Source of the DNA: an uncultured Eubacteriales bacterium
Lineage (GTDB): Bacteria; Bacillota; Clostridia; TANB77; CAG-508
DNA: 56,397 nt
Direction: 5' to 3'
Assembly: GCA_949294555.1 (NCBI GenBank)
Contig: CASFHP010000006.1
Coordinates: 1-56,397, forward strand
The position numbers and the translations under genes are program-made. Below are positions 8,063 to 17,210 of this stretch, piece by piece (the first letter of the stretch is position 1; the number at the start of each line of letters is the position of its first letter). Under the pieces are notes generated by a model that saw only the letters and a program-made list of their open reading frames with translations, was not told the DNA's origin and did not search any database.

Positions 8063-9667
8063 TTATTTCCTATTTTTCGCTGCTTCCACCAATCCCACAA
8101 ATAATGGTCCTGGTCTATTTGGTCTAGATTTCAATTCTGGATGAAATTGTCCTGCAATAAAATATGGATGTTCTGGCATTTCCACCATTTCTACTAATAA
8201 GCCATCTGGAGAAGTTCCAGAAACTTTTAGACCTGCATTTTCTAATCTTTCTCTATAATCATTGTTATATTCAAATCTATGTCTATGTCTTTCTGAAATC
8301 TCAGTAGTTCCATAAAGTTTTTCTGCCAAAGTTCCTTCTTTTATAATACATGGATATGCTCCTAATCGCATAGTTCCGCCTTTTTTATGTACATTTTTTT
8401 GTTCTTCCATGATGTGGATAACTTGATTTTTGGTTTCTTTGTTAAATTCTTCTGAATCTGCATCTTCTATTCCTAACACATCTCTTGCAAATTCAACCAC
8501 AGCCATTTGCATTCCTAAGCAAATTCCTAAAAATGGAATGTTATTTTCTCTTACATATCTTACTGTTTCAATCATTCCGTCAATTCCTCTATCCCCAAAT
8601 CCTCCAGGAATGACAATACCGTCCATTCCTTTTAGCTGTTCTTTGGCATTTTCTCTTGTGATTTTTTCAGAATCTATTAATTTTACTTTTACCTTTACAT
8701 TATTTACAAAACCTGCATGGTATAAGCTTTCAATAACTGAAATATAAGAGTCTTCTAGCTTTACATATTTTCCAACCAAACCAATTGTAACAACATTATT
8801 TTCATCTATTTTTCTAATATTTCCAATCATTTCTTCCCATTTTGTATTATCTGGAATATATTTTTCTAAATGTAAATGATTGCAAACTTCTCTTGCCAAG
8901 CCTTCTTCTTCCAACATTAATGGTACTGCATATAGACAATCTGCTGTTTTATTTTGGATAACACTTGACTTTCTTACATTACAAAATAGAGATAATTTTT
9001 CTCTTATGGTATCTGGTATATCTTGTTCTGTTCTACAAACTAAGATATCTGGCTTAATACCTAAACTTTGTAACTCTTTTACAGAATGTTGTGTTGGTTT
9101 TGATTTAATTTCATTAGAACCAAAAATATATGGTAATAATGTTACATGAATGTATACAACATCTTCTTTATTTTTCTCTAATCCTACTTGTCTAATCGCT
9201 TCAATAATAGAAACTCCTTCGATATCTCCTACAGTTCCACCTACTTCTGTTATTACAATATCTGTGTCTGTATCTTCAAATCCATAAATCTTCTCTTTGA
9301 TTTCATTTGTAATATGTGGGATTACTTGTACCGTTTTTCCTAAGTAATCTCCTCTTCTTTCCTTCTCTATAACATTTTGATAAATTTTTCCCATTGTAAC
9401 ACTTGAATTATGTGTCAAGTTTTCGTCAATAAATCTTTCATAATGCCCTAAATCCAAATCTGTTTCTGCTCCATCATCTGTTACAAAAACCTCTCCATGC
9501 TCATATGGATTCATCGTTCCTGGGTCTACATTGATATATGGGTCAAACTTTTGAATTGTTACTTTATACCCTCTGTTTTTTAATAGTCTCCCCAAAGATG
9601 CTGCCGTAATGCCTTTTCCTAGTCCTGATACAACGCCACCTGTTACAAAAATATACTTTGTGTTCAT
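8063..9667 (-). CDS. pyrG: CTP synthase
   Basis: 534 residues. Makes CTP from UTP, ATP and glutamine. The synthetase domain opens with [23 protein letters not shown] and shows [20 protein letters not shown]; the C-terminal class I glutaminase has [13 protein letters not shown] and the nucleophile motif [12 protein letters not shown] (Cys near residue 380), with the catalytic His/Glu region FHPEL near the end. Full family length. GAAAGGAG precedes the ATG. A long leader with a terminator-like hairpin (9734-9776) suggests attenuation control. Confidence 0.97.
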   Translation of the reverse strand: MNTKYIFVTGGVVSGLGKGITAASLGRLLKNRGYKVTIQKFDPYINVDPGTMNPYEHGEVFVTDDGAETDLDLGHYERFIDENLTHNSSVTMGKIYQNVIEKERRGDYLGKTVQVIPHITNEIKEKIYGFEDTDTDIVITEVGGTVGDIEGVSIIEAIRQVGLEKNKEDVVYIHVTLLPYIFGSNEIKSKPTQHSVKELQSLGIKPDILVCRTEQDIPDTIREKLSLFCNVRKSSVIQNKTADCLYAVPLMLEEEGLAREVCNHLHLEKYIPDNTKWEEMIGNIRKIDENNVVTIGLVGKYVKLEDSYISVIESLYHAGFVNNVKVKVKLIDSEKITRENAKEQLKGMDGIVIPGGFGDRGIDGMIETVRYVRENNIPFLGICLGMQMAVVEFARDVLGIEDADSEEFNKETKNQVIHIMEEQKNVHKKGGTMRLGAYPCIIKEGTLAEKLYGTTEISERHRHRFEYNNDYRERLENAGLKVSGTSPDGLLVEMVEMPEHPYFIAGQFHPELKSRPNRPGPLFVGLVEAAKNRK

Positions 9668-9733
9668 TGAATACTCCTTTCAAAATAAAGAACCAAATTG
9701 ATTTTAATTTATACTTTCTTAAAAATTAAAAAA

Positions 9734-9776
9734 AGATTAAAAAAATCTTCCCTCAAAATCGGTTTTTTTTTAATCT
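9734..9776 (-). promoter_or_regulatory. Terminator-like attenuator in the pyrG leader
   Basis: On the minus strand, AGATTAAAAAAAA pairs with TTTTTTTAATCT around a G/C-containing loop and is followed by a T-rich run, all between the pyrG promoter (9783-9811) and its start codon. This looks like an intrinsic terminator in the leader. A pyrimidine-linked attenuation mechanism is inference. Confidence 0.5.
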
Positions 9777-9782
9777 ATTACT

Positions 9783-9811
9783 ATTGTAGCACGTATTTTG
9801 ACAAAATACAA
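9783..9811 (-). promoter_or_regulatory. Promoter of pyrG
   Basis: Minus strand TTGTAT, 17-base spacer, TACAAT with an extended TGC before the -10. It gives a leader of about 110 bases. Confidence 0.65.
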
Positions 9812-9924
9812 GGTATTTTTCAATTTTTGTAATAAATTCTTAATTATTTATAATTTTTTTACTTTCATTTAATCAATATTTCTTAAAAAATTTCATAGAA
9901 CTTTATCTTTTTTCTATGTTATGC

Positions 9925-9930
9925 TATAAT
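9925..9930 (+). promoter_or_regulatory. Extended -10 promoter element of murT
   Basis: TGCTATAAT lies 33 bases before the murT start; the -35 is weak (TTTATC), compensated by the extended TG. Confidence 0.55.
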
Positions 9931-9962
9931 GCAAATATAAAATTTATAAAGGAGCATAACAA

Positions 9963-11279
9963 ATGAAGAACTTTTTTATCATATTTGCAATGAAACTATT
10001 AAATATTGTATTAAAACTATGTGGAAAACATGGAGGTAATTTTTTAGGAAAAATTGCTTTTGATTGGAATCCAGAAATCTTTAAATATTTTAAAGTCAAT
10101 TGTCCTGTAATCGCTGTTACAGCTACAAATGGAAAGACTATGACAAATAATGCTATTGGTGCAGTTTTTCAAACTGCTGGAAAGAAAGTAATTAGTAATA
10201 AAGAAGGAAACAATATGGAAACTGGCATTCTTTCTACTTTGCTAAAATCTTGTACATTAACAGGAAAAATCAAAGCAGACTATTTGGTTTTTGAAGTTGA
10301 TGAAGGCTATGTCCCTGTTGTATTTAAAGATTTTCGATTAGATACGCTGGTTGTTCTAGATTTCTTTAGAGACCAATTAGATAGAAATGGCGAAGTCGAA
10401 TCTTTAATCTTAAAAATTAATGATTTTCTAAAGACTTATACTGGTAACTTAATTTTAAATAATGATGACCCAAATGTTGCAAGACTAGGAATGGCAAATC
10501 CTGATAATCAAAATATCTATTATTTCCATGTTGATAGATACCCATTTGCTACTGACAATATGAAAGAAGCTGGAGAAGGAAAATTCTGTCCATTTTGTAA
10601 AACACGTTTGGAATATGAATATTATCAATATTCTCATATTGGAAAATTTGCTTGCCCAAATTGTGGATATGGAAATAATAAAATTTATAAAGAAACAAAA
10701 AATATTAATCTAAATGAAATGACCTTTGAAGTTGATGATGTGTTATATAAAATAAAATCAAATAGTATCTACATCATTTATAATTTTATAGCTGTCATTT
10801 CCTGTTGTTCTTTATATCATATTGATACAAAATATATACAAGAAACTTTAGCAAATTTTGAACTAAATAATGGAAGGCTAGAAAAATTAGTCATAAAAAA
10901 TGCCCCAACAATCATTAATTTGGCAAAAAATCCAACAGGTGCCAATGTAAGTTTACGATTATTAAATGAAGATGTCGAAGAAAAAGAATTATTATTTGTT
11001 TTAAATGATAATAAAGCAGATGGTTTTGATGTTTCTTGGATTTGGGATATTAATTTTGATAATTTAAATAATGTAAAAAGAATAGTAACTGCTGGAACAA
11101 GAGGCTATGACATTGCCATTAGAATTAAAACCGCTGGATTTGATGAAACGAAAATAGAAGCTTATCTTGATTTAGAACAAGCCGTACAAGCATTATATAC
11201 CAACACAACTAAAAAATATGTAATTGCCAATTATACATCTTTACAACCTACTAGAGCAGAAATTTTAAGATTAAAATGA
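9963..11279 (+). CDS. murT: Lipid II isoglutaminyl synthase, MurT subunit
   Basis: 438 residues. A Mur-ligase-like ATPase that with GatD amidates the D-Glu of lipid II stem peptides. Visible are the P-loop region VTATNGKTMTNN (Ala where Mur ligases usually have Gly), VFEVDEGYVPVV, LDFFRDQLDRNGEVE, a four-cysteine zinc ribbon insert (CPFCKTRLEYEY...CPNCGYGN, about residues 208-235), and the C-terminal DUF1727 region. Ribosome binding site AAAGGAG. gatD follows after 130 bp, an unusually wide gap that contains a hairpin. Confidence 0.93.
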   Translation: MKNFFIIFAMKLLNIVLKLCGKHGGNFLGKIAFDWNPEIFKYFKVNCPVIAVTATNGKTMTNNAIGAVFQTAGKKVISNKEGNNMETGILSTLLKSCTLTGKIKADYLVFEVDEGYVPVVFKDFRLDTLVVLDFFRDQLDRNGEVESLILKINDFLKTYTGNLILNNDDPNVARLGMANPDNQNIYYFHVDRYPFATDNMKEAGEGKFCPFCKTRLEYEYYQYSHIGKFACPNCGYGNNKIYKETKNINLNEMTFEVDDVLYKIKSNSIYIIYNFIAVISCCSLYHIDTKYIQETLANFELNNGRLEKLVIKNAPTIINLAKNPTGANVSLRLLNEDVEEKELLFVLNDNKADGFDVSWIWDINFDNLNNVKRIVTAGTRGYDIAIRIKTAGFDETKIEAYLDLEQAVQALYTNTTKKYVIANYTSLQPTRAEILRLK

Positions 11280-11298
11280 TTTTCAATTATATATACTC

Positions 11299-11373
11299 AA
11301 TTAACAATTGATTTCAAAAAAATTGGTGGATAACCTTAAAAGGGAACCGATTTTTTTTGAAACAATTGTTAAT
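11299..11373. repeat. Inverted repeat between murT and gatD (hairpin element)
   Basis: Left arm AATTAACAATTGATTTCAAAAAAATTGGT pairs with the right arm ending near 11373 (AACCGATTTTTTTTGAAACAATTGTTAATT in reverse orientation), loop about 20 bases. It sits inside what is normally a tightly coupled murT-gatD operon and could attenuate gatD. A run of T inside the right arm gives it some terminator character. Confidence 0.75.
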
Positions 11374-11409
11374 TAAAACAAAATTATTGAAATAGGAGTT
11401 GAAACGATA

Positions 11410-12150
11410 ATGAAAGAATTAAAAATATTATACCTATACCCTGATATGCTAGAACTATATGGAGACTATGGAAATATACAAGTATTAAAATATAGACTAG
11501 AAAAACGCGGATTTAATTGCATTGTAGATAGATATTCAATAGGAGACAAAAAGCCAGATTTTAAAAGTTATGATATCATTTTTGCAGGTGGTGGTGCAGA
11601 TAATGAACAAAGTATTTTATCAGAAGACTTAATAAAATATAAAGAAGAAATTAAGGAAGCTGAAAATGAAGGTGTCTTCTTTCTATTAATTTGTGGTGCT
11701 TATCAATTATTTGGTAAATATTATAAAGGTGTTGAAGGAAATATCATTCCTGGTTTGGAAATTTTCCCTTATTATACAGAAGCAATTGCTGATAGAAAAA
11801 AGAGATGTATTGGAAATATCGTACTTGAAGTTCAATTAAATGGAATTTCCACAAAAGTTATAGGCTTTGAAAATCATGGCGGACAAACTTATGATATTCC
11901 TAGCCCTTTTGGTAAAGTATTATTTGGCAATGGAAACAAATTTGGCGACACAGAAGAAGGCTTTTTTAAAGAAAATGTGATTGCAACTTATTTACATGGT
12001 CCCCTTCTTTCTAAAAATCCTGAACTTACCGATTATATTATTAAACATTGCTTAGATAGAAAATATCAGGAAAATACTGTTCTAGAACCTTTAAATGATG
12101 AATTTGAAAATTTGTGTAGAAAACAATTGTTGGATAGATTTTTAAAGTGA
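11410..12150 (+). CDS. gatD: Lipid II isoglutaminyl synthase, GatD glutaminase subunit
   Basis: 246 residues. A class I glutamine amidotransferase of the CobB/CobQ-like type, releasing ammonia for MurT. The nucleophile Cys lies in FFLLICGAYQLFG (about residue 95), with FAGGGADNEQ upstream and the catalytic His in ATYLHGPLLSKNP (about 197). Start is preceded by TAGGAG. Its TGA stop is the first three bases of the hairpin at 12148-12307. Confidence 0.93.
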   Translation: MKELKILYLYPDMLELYGDYGNIQVLKYRLEKRGFNCIVDRYSIGDKKPDFKSYDIIFAGGGADNEQSILSEDLIKYKEEIKEAENEGVFFLLICGAYQLFGKYYKGVEGNIIPGLEIFPYYTEAIADRKKRCIGNIVLEVQLNGISTKVIGFENHGGQTYDIPSPFGKVLFGNGNKFGDTEEGFFKENVIATYLHGPLLSKNPELTDYIIKHCLDRKYQENTVLEPLNDEFENLCRKQLLDRFLK

Positions 12151-12307
12151 GACAGTTTTGTCCAATTGGGGACGTTTCTTTTTGAGACATTTTTATGTTA
12201 ACAAGATTATTGAGCAAAAATAATGTATATAATATTTTTAATAAATTATTATAAAATTAATAAAATGTCTCAAAAAGAAACGTCCCCAATTGGACAAAAT
12301 TGTCTCA
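12148..12307. repeat. Long hairpin element 2 between gatD and nrdG
   Basis: Arms of about 47 bases: TGAGACAGTTTTGTCCAATT followed by GGGGACGTTTCTTTTTGAGACATTTT on the left, with the reverse complement on the right ending TGTCTCA at 12307. The terminal TGA of each arm is the stop codon of the adjacent convergent gene: gatD at 12148-12150 on the plus strand, nrdG at 12305-12307 on the minus strand. The loop is AT-rich. Confidence 0.9.
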
Positions 12308-12829
12308 ATCTAATTTAAAATCTACTGGTTTATGTTCTTTTAAACTTTCTTGAACATCTAATATTCTTTGATTTGAAGAACCTCTAAATCTTAAACTTAA
12401 ATCTTTTTTATCTTCTTCAAATTTTCCATCTACCACAACATCTATATATTTCAAAAGTTCCTTTGTTGTCTCATTATTAGGCACCATTTTTTCTACAACA
12501 TCTTTTTCAAAATCAAATCCTGTATAGCACCATATATTTTTGTTAGGAAATTTTTCTTTGACTTTTTTGACTAATGGTAATAGTCCTTCTTGATTTTGCT
12601 TTTCTAATGGTTCTCCTCCTAAAAGGGATAAGCCTGAGATATAGTCATGGTCTAGATAGTTAATAACTTGATCTATTTGTTCTTCTGTAAATTTATTGCC
12701 ATAATTAAAATCCCATGCACACTCATTAAAGCATCCTTTACAGTGATGATTACAACCACTTACAAATACGGATACTCTAACGCCTTCTCCATTTGCTACA
12801 TCTACTCTTTTTATATCTGCATAATTCAT
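12305..12829 (-). CDS. nrdG: Anaerobic ribonucleotide reductase activating protein NrdG
   Basis: 174 residues. A radical-SAM enzyme that installs the glycyl radical on NrdD. The 4Fe-4S cysteines appear as SGCNHHCKGCFN (CX3CX2C, about residues 30-37), followed by LSLLGGEPL (SAM-binding GGE) and NIWCYTGFDFE. It lies 141 bp downstream of nrdD on the same strand; the gap contains two hairpins. Confidence 0.95.
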   Translation of the reverse strand: MNYADIKRVDVANGEGVRVSVFVSGCNHHCKGCFNECAWDFNYGNKFTEEQIDQVINYLDHDYISGLSLLGGEPLEKQNQEGLLPLVKKVKEKFPNKNIWCYTGFDFEKDVVEKMVPNNETTKELLKYIDVVVDGKFEEDKKDLSLRFRGSSNQRILDVQESLKEHKPVDFKLD

Positions 12830-12849
12830 ATTTTCTCCCTCTTTTCTAC

Positions 12850-12925
12850 AACATTATGGAAAATGATTTTTCCTATAATGTGGATAAATTTTGGAACGTT
12901 TGGGTATTCCCTCCAACGTTCCAAG
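12850..12925. repeat. Two hairpins in the nrdD-nrdG gap
   Basis: First: ACATTATGGAAAA pairs with TTTTCCTATAATGT (about 12850-12883). Second: TTGGAACGTT pairs with AACGTTCCAA (about 12890-12925). Neither has a strong T-run for the nrdD direction. They may act as mRNA processing or stability elements. Confidence 0.6.
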
Positions 12926-12970
12926 TCTTTGATTTTGTTAATGCGCACTTTTCTTATTTTTAGAAAAATT

Positions 12971-15097
12971 CTACAAATGCATTACTCTTTGTTTAATTTC
13001 TTTTGTTTTTCCTGCATTCCAGAAGTTTTCTCCTAAGTATCCACAAGTTCTTCTAACAACTGTCATTTTTGAATGGTCTTTGTTTCCACAGTTTGGGCAT
13101 TCCCATTCATTATCTTTATTTAAGATAATTTCTCCATCAAATCCACAAACATGGCAATAATCTGATTTTGTATTAAATTCAGCATATTGAATATTATCAT
13201 AGATAAATTTAACAGCTGTTTCTAATGCATCTATATTTTTTTGCATATTTGGTATTTCGATATATGAGATTGCTCCACCTGATGATATTTTTTGGAATTC
13301 GCTTTCAAATCCAAGTTTTTCAAATGCGTCGATTTTTTCTCTTACATCTACATGATATGAATTTGTGTAATATCCTTTATCTGTTACATCTTTGATTGTT
13401 CCAAATTTTTCTTTATCAATTCTAGCAAATTTATAGCATAAGCTTTCTGCTGGTGTTCCATATAATGCAAATCCAATGTTTGTTTCTGCTTTCCATCTAT
13501 TAACTGTTTCTCTTAAGTGTTTCATAACTCTAATTGCAAAATCATGTCCTTCTGGTGTTGTATGTGATACACCTTTCATAACTTTTGTCATTTCATATAC
13601 ACCAATATATCCTAGAGAAATTGTTGAATATCCACCATATAATAATTTGTCTATCTTCTCACCTTTCTTTAATCTTGCGATTGCTCCATATTGCCAGTGA
13701 ATTGGGCTAATGTCTGAATGTGTTCCAAGTAATGCATAATGTCTACACATTAAAGCTTCTTTACATAGTTCTAGTCTTTCATCTAATAATTTCCAGAATT
13801 TATCTTCATCACCATCTGCAACGATTGCTACTTGTGGTAAGTTGATACTAACAACACCTTGGTTAAATCTTCCTTCAAATTTGTAGTTTCCATTTTCATC
13901 TTTCCAAGGTGATAAGAAACTTCTGCATCCCATTGGGCTAAATACATTACCTTCGTAGTTTTCTCTCATTTTTTTAGCTGAAATGTAATCTGGATACATT
14001 CTCTTTGCTGAACATTTAACAGCTAATTTTGTTAGATAATCATATTCTCCACCTTTTAAACAGTTACATTCATCTAAAACATATACTAGTTTTGGGAATG
14101 CTGGTGTTACATATACGCCTGCTTCGTTTTTGATACCTTGATATCTTTGTCTTAAAACTTCTTCAATAATCATTGCATTCTCTTTAATGTATGGGTCTCC
14201 ATCTTCTAAGTGTAAGAATAGTGTTACGAATGGAGATTGACCATTTGTTGTCATTAATGTATTGATTTGATATTGGATGGTTTGTACACCTGCTTTTAAT
14301 TCTGCTTTTAATCTATCTTGTACCAAATCTTCTATAACATCATCTGATAATTTTCCTTTATATTTTTTCTCAATTTCTGCTTTAAATTTGTCATAACTCT
14401 TTCTTAAATATTTTCCTAAGTGTTTTAAATCAACTGATTGACCACCATATTGGTTACTTGCAACTGCTGCAATAATTTGTGTTGTAACTGTACATGCTAC
14501 TTGGAAACTCTTTGGACTTTCTATCATTTTTCCATTCATAACGGTTCCATTATCTAGCATATCTGATATATTAATTAAACAACAGTTAAAAATTGGTTGT
14601 ACAAAGTAATCTGCGTCGTGGAAATGTAAGACTCCGTCTGCGTCTGCTTTGGCAATTTTTTCTGGTAATAACAATCTTCTTGTTAAATCTCTTGATACTT
14701 CACCTGCGATATAATCTCTTTGTGTAGAAGCAAGTAACGTATTTTTATTTGAATTCTCTTCTGCTAATTCTTTATTTTCATTTCTAATTAAACCTAAAAT
14801 GGTTTCGTCTGTTGTATTTTGTTTTCTAACCAATGCTCTTGTATATCTATATACAATATATTTTTTAGCTAATTCATATTTTTCAATTTCCATCAATTTT
14901 TCTTCAATGATATCTTGAATATCCTCAACTAACATTCTTTTTTTATTCAAATCCTCTATATATTGGATAATTCCTTTGATATCCTCTTTATTCGCTCTCT
15001 CTTTTGGTTTTACCTCTTGATTTGCCTTCTCAATCGCAGTTTGAATTTTTGCTCTGTCATAATCAACAGCTCTTCCATCCCTTTTAATAACTTTCAT
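12971..15097 (-). CDS. nrdD: Anaerobic ribonucleoside-triphosphate reductase NrdD
   Basis: 708 residues. Reduces NTPs to dNTPs without oxygen, using a glycyl radical. An N-terminal ATP-cone (MKVIKRDGRAVDYDRAKIQ) is followed by the catalytic barrel (DADYFVQPIFNCCLINISDM). The C-terminus has a zinc site (CHVCGFDG and CPNCGNKDHS) and the radical loop RRTCGYLGENFWNAGKTKEI, with the radical Gly in CGYLG. AGGAGG precedes the start. Its promoter carries a palindrome shared with the divergent Crp/Fnr gene, implying oxygen- or redox-linked activation. Confidence 0.97.
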   Translation of the reverse strand: MKVIKRDGRAVDYDRAKIQTAIEKANQEVKPKERANKEDIKGIIQYIEDLNKKRMLVEDIQDIIEEKLMEIEKYELAKKYIVYRYTRALVRKQNTTDETILGLIRNENKELAEENSNKNTLLASTQRDYIAGEVSRDLTRRLLLPEKIAKADADGVLHFHDADYFVQPIFNCCLINISDMLDNGTVMNGKMIESPKSFQVACTVTTQIIAAVASNQYGGQSVDLKHLGKYLRKSYDKFKAEIEKKYKGKLSDDVIEDLVQDRLKAELKAGVQTIQYQINTLMTTNGQSPFVTLFLHLEDGDPYIKENAMIIEEVLRQRYQGIKNEAGVYVTPAFPKLVYVLDECNCLKGGEYDYLTKLAVKCSAKRMYPDYISAKKMRENYEGNVFSPMGCRSFLSPWKDENGNYKFEGRFNQGVVSINLPQVAIVADGDEDKFWKLLDERLELCKEALMCRHYALLGTHSDISPIHWQYGAIARLKKGEKIDKLLYGGYSTISLGYIGVYEMTKVMKGVSHTTPEGHDFAIRVMKHLRETVNRWKAETNIGFALYGTPAESLCYKFARIDKEKFGTIKDVTDKGYYTNSYHVDVREKIDAFEKLGFESEFQKISSGGAISYIEIPNMQKNIDALETAVKFIYDNIQYAEFNTKSDYCHVCGFDGEIILNKDNEWECPNCGNKDHSKMTVVRRTCGYLGENFWNAGKTKEIKQRVMHL

Positions 15098-15129
15098 TTT
15101 ACATTTCCTCCTTCGATTAGTATGGTTAC

Positions 15130-15170
15130 ATTATATCTCTCAAAAAATTATTTTCCGTTGCAAAAGCAAC
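15130..15170 (-). promoter_or_regulatory. nrdD promoter with upstream Crp/Fnr-type palindrome
   Basis: The minus strand has a TATAAT -10 (15130-15135) and no good -35. Instead a perfect palindrome, GTTGCAAAAGCAAC (15157-15170), is centred about 40-41 bases upstream of the expected start of transcription. That is the class II geometry at which Crp/Fnr proteins replace the -35 contact. The regulator gene is divergent from nrdD. Confidence 0.7.
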
Positions 15171-15279
15171 ACATTATGGAAAAAAACTTTTTTCAATTCT
15201 TAATCACTTTGCCCTCTAAGTTTTTTTCTTTTATTACAAATATGTTACAAAAGTATTACAAAAATATTTTTATTCTTTT

Positions 15280-15309
15280 GTTGCTTTTGCAACTTTTTTA
15301 TTGTATAAT
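15280..15309 (+). promoter_or_regulatory. crp/fnr gene promoter overlapped by the same palindrome
   Basis: TTGCTT (15281-15286), 17-base spacer, TATAAT (15304-15309). The -35 lies inside GTTGCTTTTGCAAC (15280-15293), the same 14-bp palindrome found upstream of nrdD. A site over the -35 would give autorepression. Confidence 0.7.
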
Positions 15310-15338
15310 ACTTATGTAATTTTTAAGGAGGAAAAACC

Positions 15339-15971
15339 ATGAACACCAACGTAGACATAGAAAACTTCATTCTTGATTTTTCTAATTCTTGTCAAAAAAA
15401 ACAGAAAAAAAATTTTAGCAAAAATGAAGTTGTTACAACATATATAAAAAATCGAAATCAATTATGTATATTACTAGATGGGCATGCTGATTTAGTACGT
15501 TATGACTTAAATGGTAACAGGACGATTGTAGAACATTTCTCAAAAAATGCACTTTTTGGAGAAGTCTTTTATACTATCACAACCAATAATGAGCTACTAG
15601 TAGAAGCAAAATCAAATTGTACTGTTCTATTTTATATTTATGATGATATTTTTCATAAATGTAGAAGCAATTGTAAATTTCATCAGAACTTGTCTGAAAA
15701 TTTGCCACAATTGATTTTAAATAAAGTAACAGACTTAAATATGCGAATTGAACTTTTAACTCAAAGGTCAACTAGAGACAAATTATTAAGGTATTTTTCT
15801 CTACTATCCACCAGAAATTTGAGTAAAACTTTTGAGCTTCCTTTTTCTCTTACAGATTTAGCCGACTATTTAAGTGTTGATAGAAGTGCTATGATGAGAG
15901 AGTTAAAACTTCTTAAAGAAGATGGATTGATTGAAAAAGTGGGAAATCGAATTATTTTACTTTACAAATAG
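15339..15971 (+). CDS. Crp/Fnr family transcription regulator
   Basis: 210 residues: a cyclic-nucleotide-binding-like beta-roll (ILLDGHADLVRYDLNGNRTIVEHF, ALFGEVFYTI), a dimerisation helix (about residues 115-140) and a C-terminal winged helix-turn-helix (FELPFSLTDLADYLSVDRSAMMRELKLLKEDGLIEKVGNRIIL). Five cysteines are present but not in the classical N-terminal FNR cluster, so the signal is unknown. AAGGAGG precedes the ATG. It is divergent from nrdD, and both promoters carry the same palindrome. Its TAG stop coincides with the start of hairpin element 3. Confidence 0.9.
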   Translation: MNTNVDIENFILDFSNSCQKKQKKNFSKNEVVTTYIKNRNQLCILLDGHADLVRYDLNGNRTIVEHFSKNALFGEVFYTITTNNELLVEAKSNCTVLFYIYDDIFHKCRSNCKFHQNLSENLPQLILNKVTDLNMRIELLTQRSTRDKLLRYFSLLSTRNLSKTFELPFSLTDLADYLSVDRSAMMRELKLLKEDGLIEKVGNRIILLYK

Positions 15972-16125
15972 GGACGTGCCAAAACGGACAGAGCGATGAC
16001 TTTGGGGACGGAGCAAAAAATCATCATTTATTTTATAAAAAGTTTTATGAAATAATCCTTATATAAATGATGATTTTTTGCTCCGTCCCCAAAGTCATCG
16101 CTCTGTCCGTTTTGACACATCCCTA
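15969..16125. repeat. Long hairpin element 3 between crp/fnr gene and galE
   Basis: Arms of about 60 bases. Left: TAGGGACGTGCCAAAACGGA, then CAGAGCGATGACTTTGGGGA and CGGAGCAAAAAATCATCATT. The right arm is its near-perfect reverse complement, ending at 16125. The outermost TAG is the stop codon of the crp/fnr gene on the left and of galE on the minus strand on the right. GGGGACG and CCAAAACGG recall motifs in the other elements. Confidence 0.9.
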
Positions 16126-17121
16126 ATGGTTAATGTAATTCCAAGAATCTAAACACATATCTTCTAAGGTCTTTTCTGCTTTCCAGCCCAATTCTTCAAA
16201 TGCTTTTTTAGGGTCTGCATAGCAAGTTGCAATATCTCCTGCTCTTCTTGGTGCAATTTTGTATGGTACTTTTTTTCCTGTAGCTTTTTCGAAAGCTTTT
16301 ACCATATCTAATACACTATATCCTTTTCCAGTTCCTAAATTGTAAATATATAATCCTTCTTTTTCCTTTTCTAATTTTTCTAATGCTTTTACATGTCCTT
16401 TTGCTAAATCTACAACATGAATATAGTCTCTAACACCTGTTCCGTCTGGCGTATCATAATCATTTCCAAATACTGATAGTTCTTTTAAAGTTCCTGCTGC
16501 TACTCTTGCAACATATGGCATTAGGTTATTTGGTATTCCTTGAGGTTCTTCTCCAATTAATCCACTTTCATGTGCTCCTACTGGATTGAAATACCTTAGT
16601 ATGCAGATATTCCATGTATTATCTGATTTGTATATATCTTTTAAAATTTGTTCTATAAATAATTTGCTTGTACCATATGGATTTGTGGTTCCACCTGTTT
16701 TGCAATCTTCTGTGATTGGAATTCTTTCTGGCTCTCCATAAACAGTTGCTGATGAACTAAAGATAAATGTTTTACAGTTATATTTTCTCATCGTGTCTAA
16801 TACTACCAATGCTCCCGAAATGTTATTGGTGTAATATTCGATTGGTTTTTGTATAGATTCTCCTACTGCTTTATATCCTGCAAAATTCATAACTGCTTCT
16901 ATATCATTTTCTTCAAATACCTTTTCTAATTTTTCTCTATCCATGTAATCCATTTCATAGAATTTAAAATCTTTTCCCGTTATTTTTTTGATTGCCTCTA
17001 ATACTTGAGGTTTACTATTGGAAAAATTATCTATGATAACGATTTCTTTTCCTGCATTTAATAATTCTACTGCTGTGTGACTTCCGATAAATCCTGCTCC
17101 CCCTGGTAATAATATTGCCAT
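16123..17121 (-). CDS. galE: UDP-glucose 4-epimerase GalE
   Basis: 332 residues from [15 protein letters not shown]; an ATG three codons upstream is too close to the AAAGGAAAGGA ribosome binding site. Interconverts UDP-glucose and UDP-galactose. The Rossmann glycine motif is present but the usual Thr of [10 protein letters not shown] is Pro here. The catalytic SSSATVYG serine region and YGTSK (Tyr/Lys) are intact, as are [13 protein letters not shown] and [17 protein letters not shown]. Single gene ending in hairpin element 3. Confidence 0.93.
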   Translation of the reverse strand: MAILLPGGAGFIGSHTAVELLNAGKEIVIIDNFSNSKPQVLEAIKKITGKDFKFYEMDYMDREKLEKVFEENDIEAVMNFAGYKAVGESIQKPIEYYTNNISGALVVLDTMRKYNCKTFIFSSSATVYGEPERIPITEDCKTGGTTNPYGTSKLFIEQILKDIYKSDNTWNICILRYFNPVGAHESGLIGEEPQGIPNNLMPYVARVAAGTLKELSVFGNDYDTPDGTGVRDYIHVVDLAKGHVKALEKLEKEKEGLYIYNLGTGKGYSVLDMVKAFEKATGKKVPYKIAPRRAGDIATCYADPKKAFEELGWKAEKTLEDMCLDSWNYINH

Positions 17122-17210
17122 AAAAATCATTCCTTTCCTTTTTTTATTTGTTACTATTATAGTGCTACTTATGAAAAAGTACAAGTTTATCTTATCATAT
17201 TTTTACTTTT

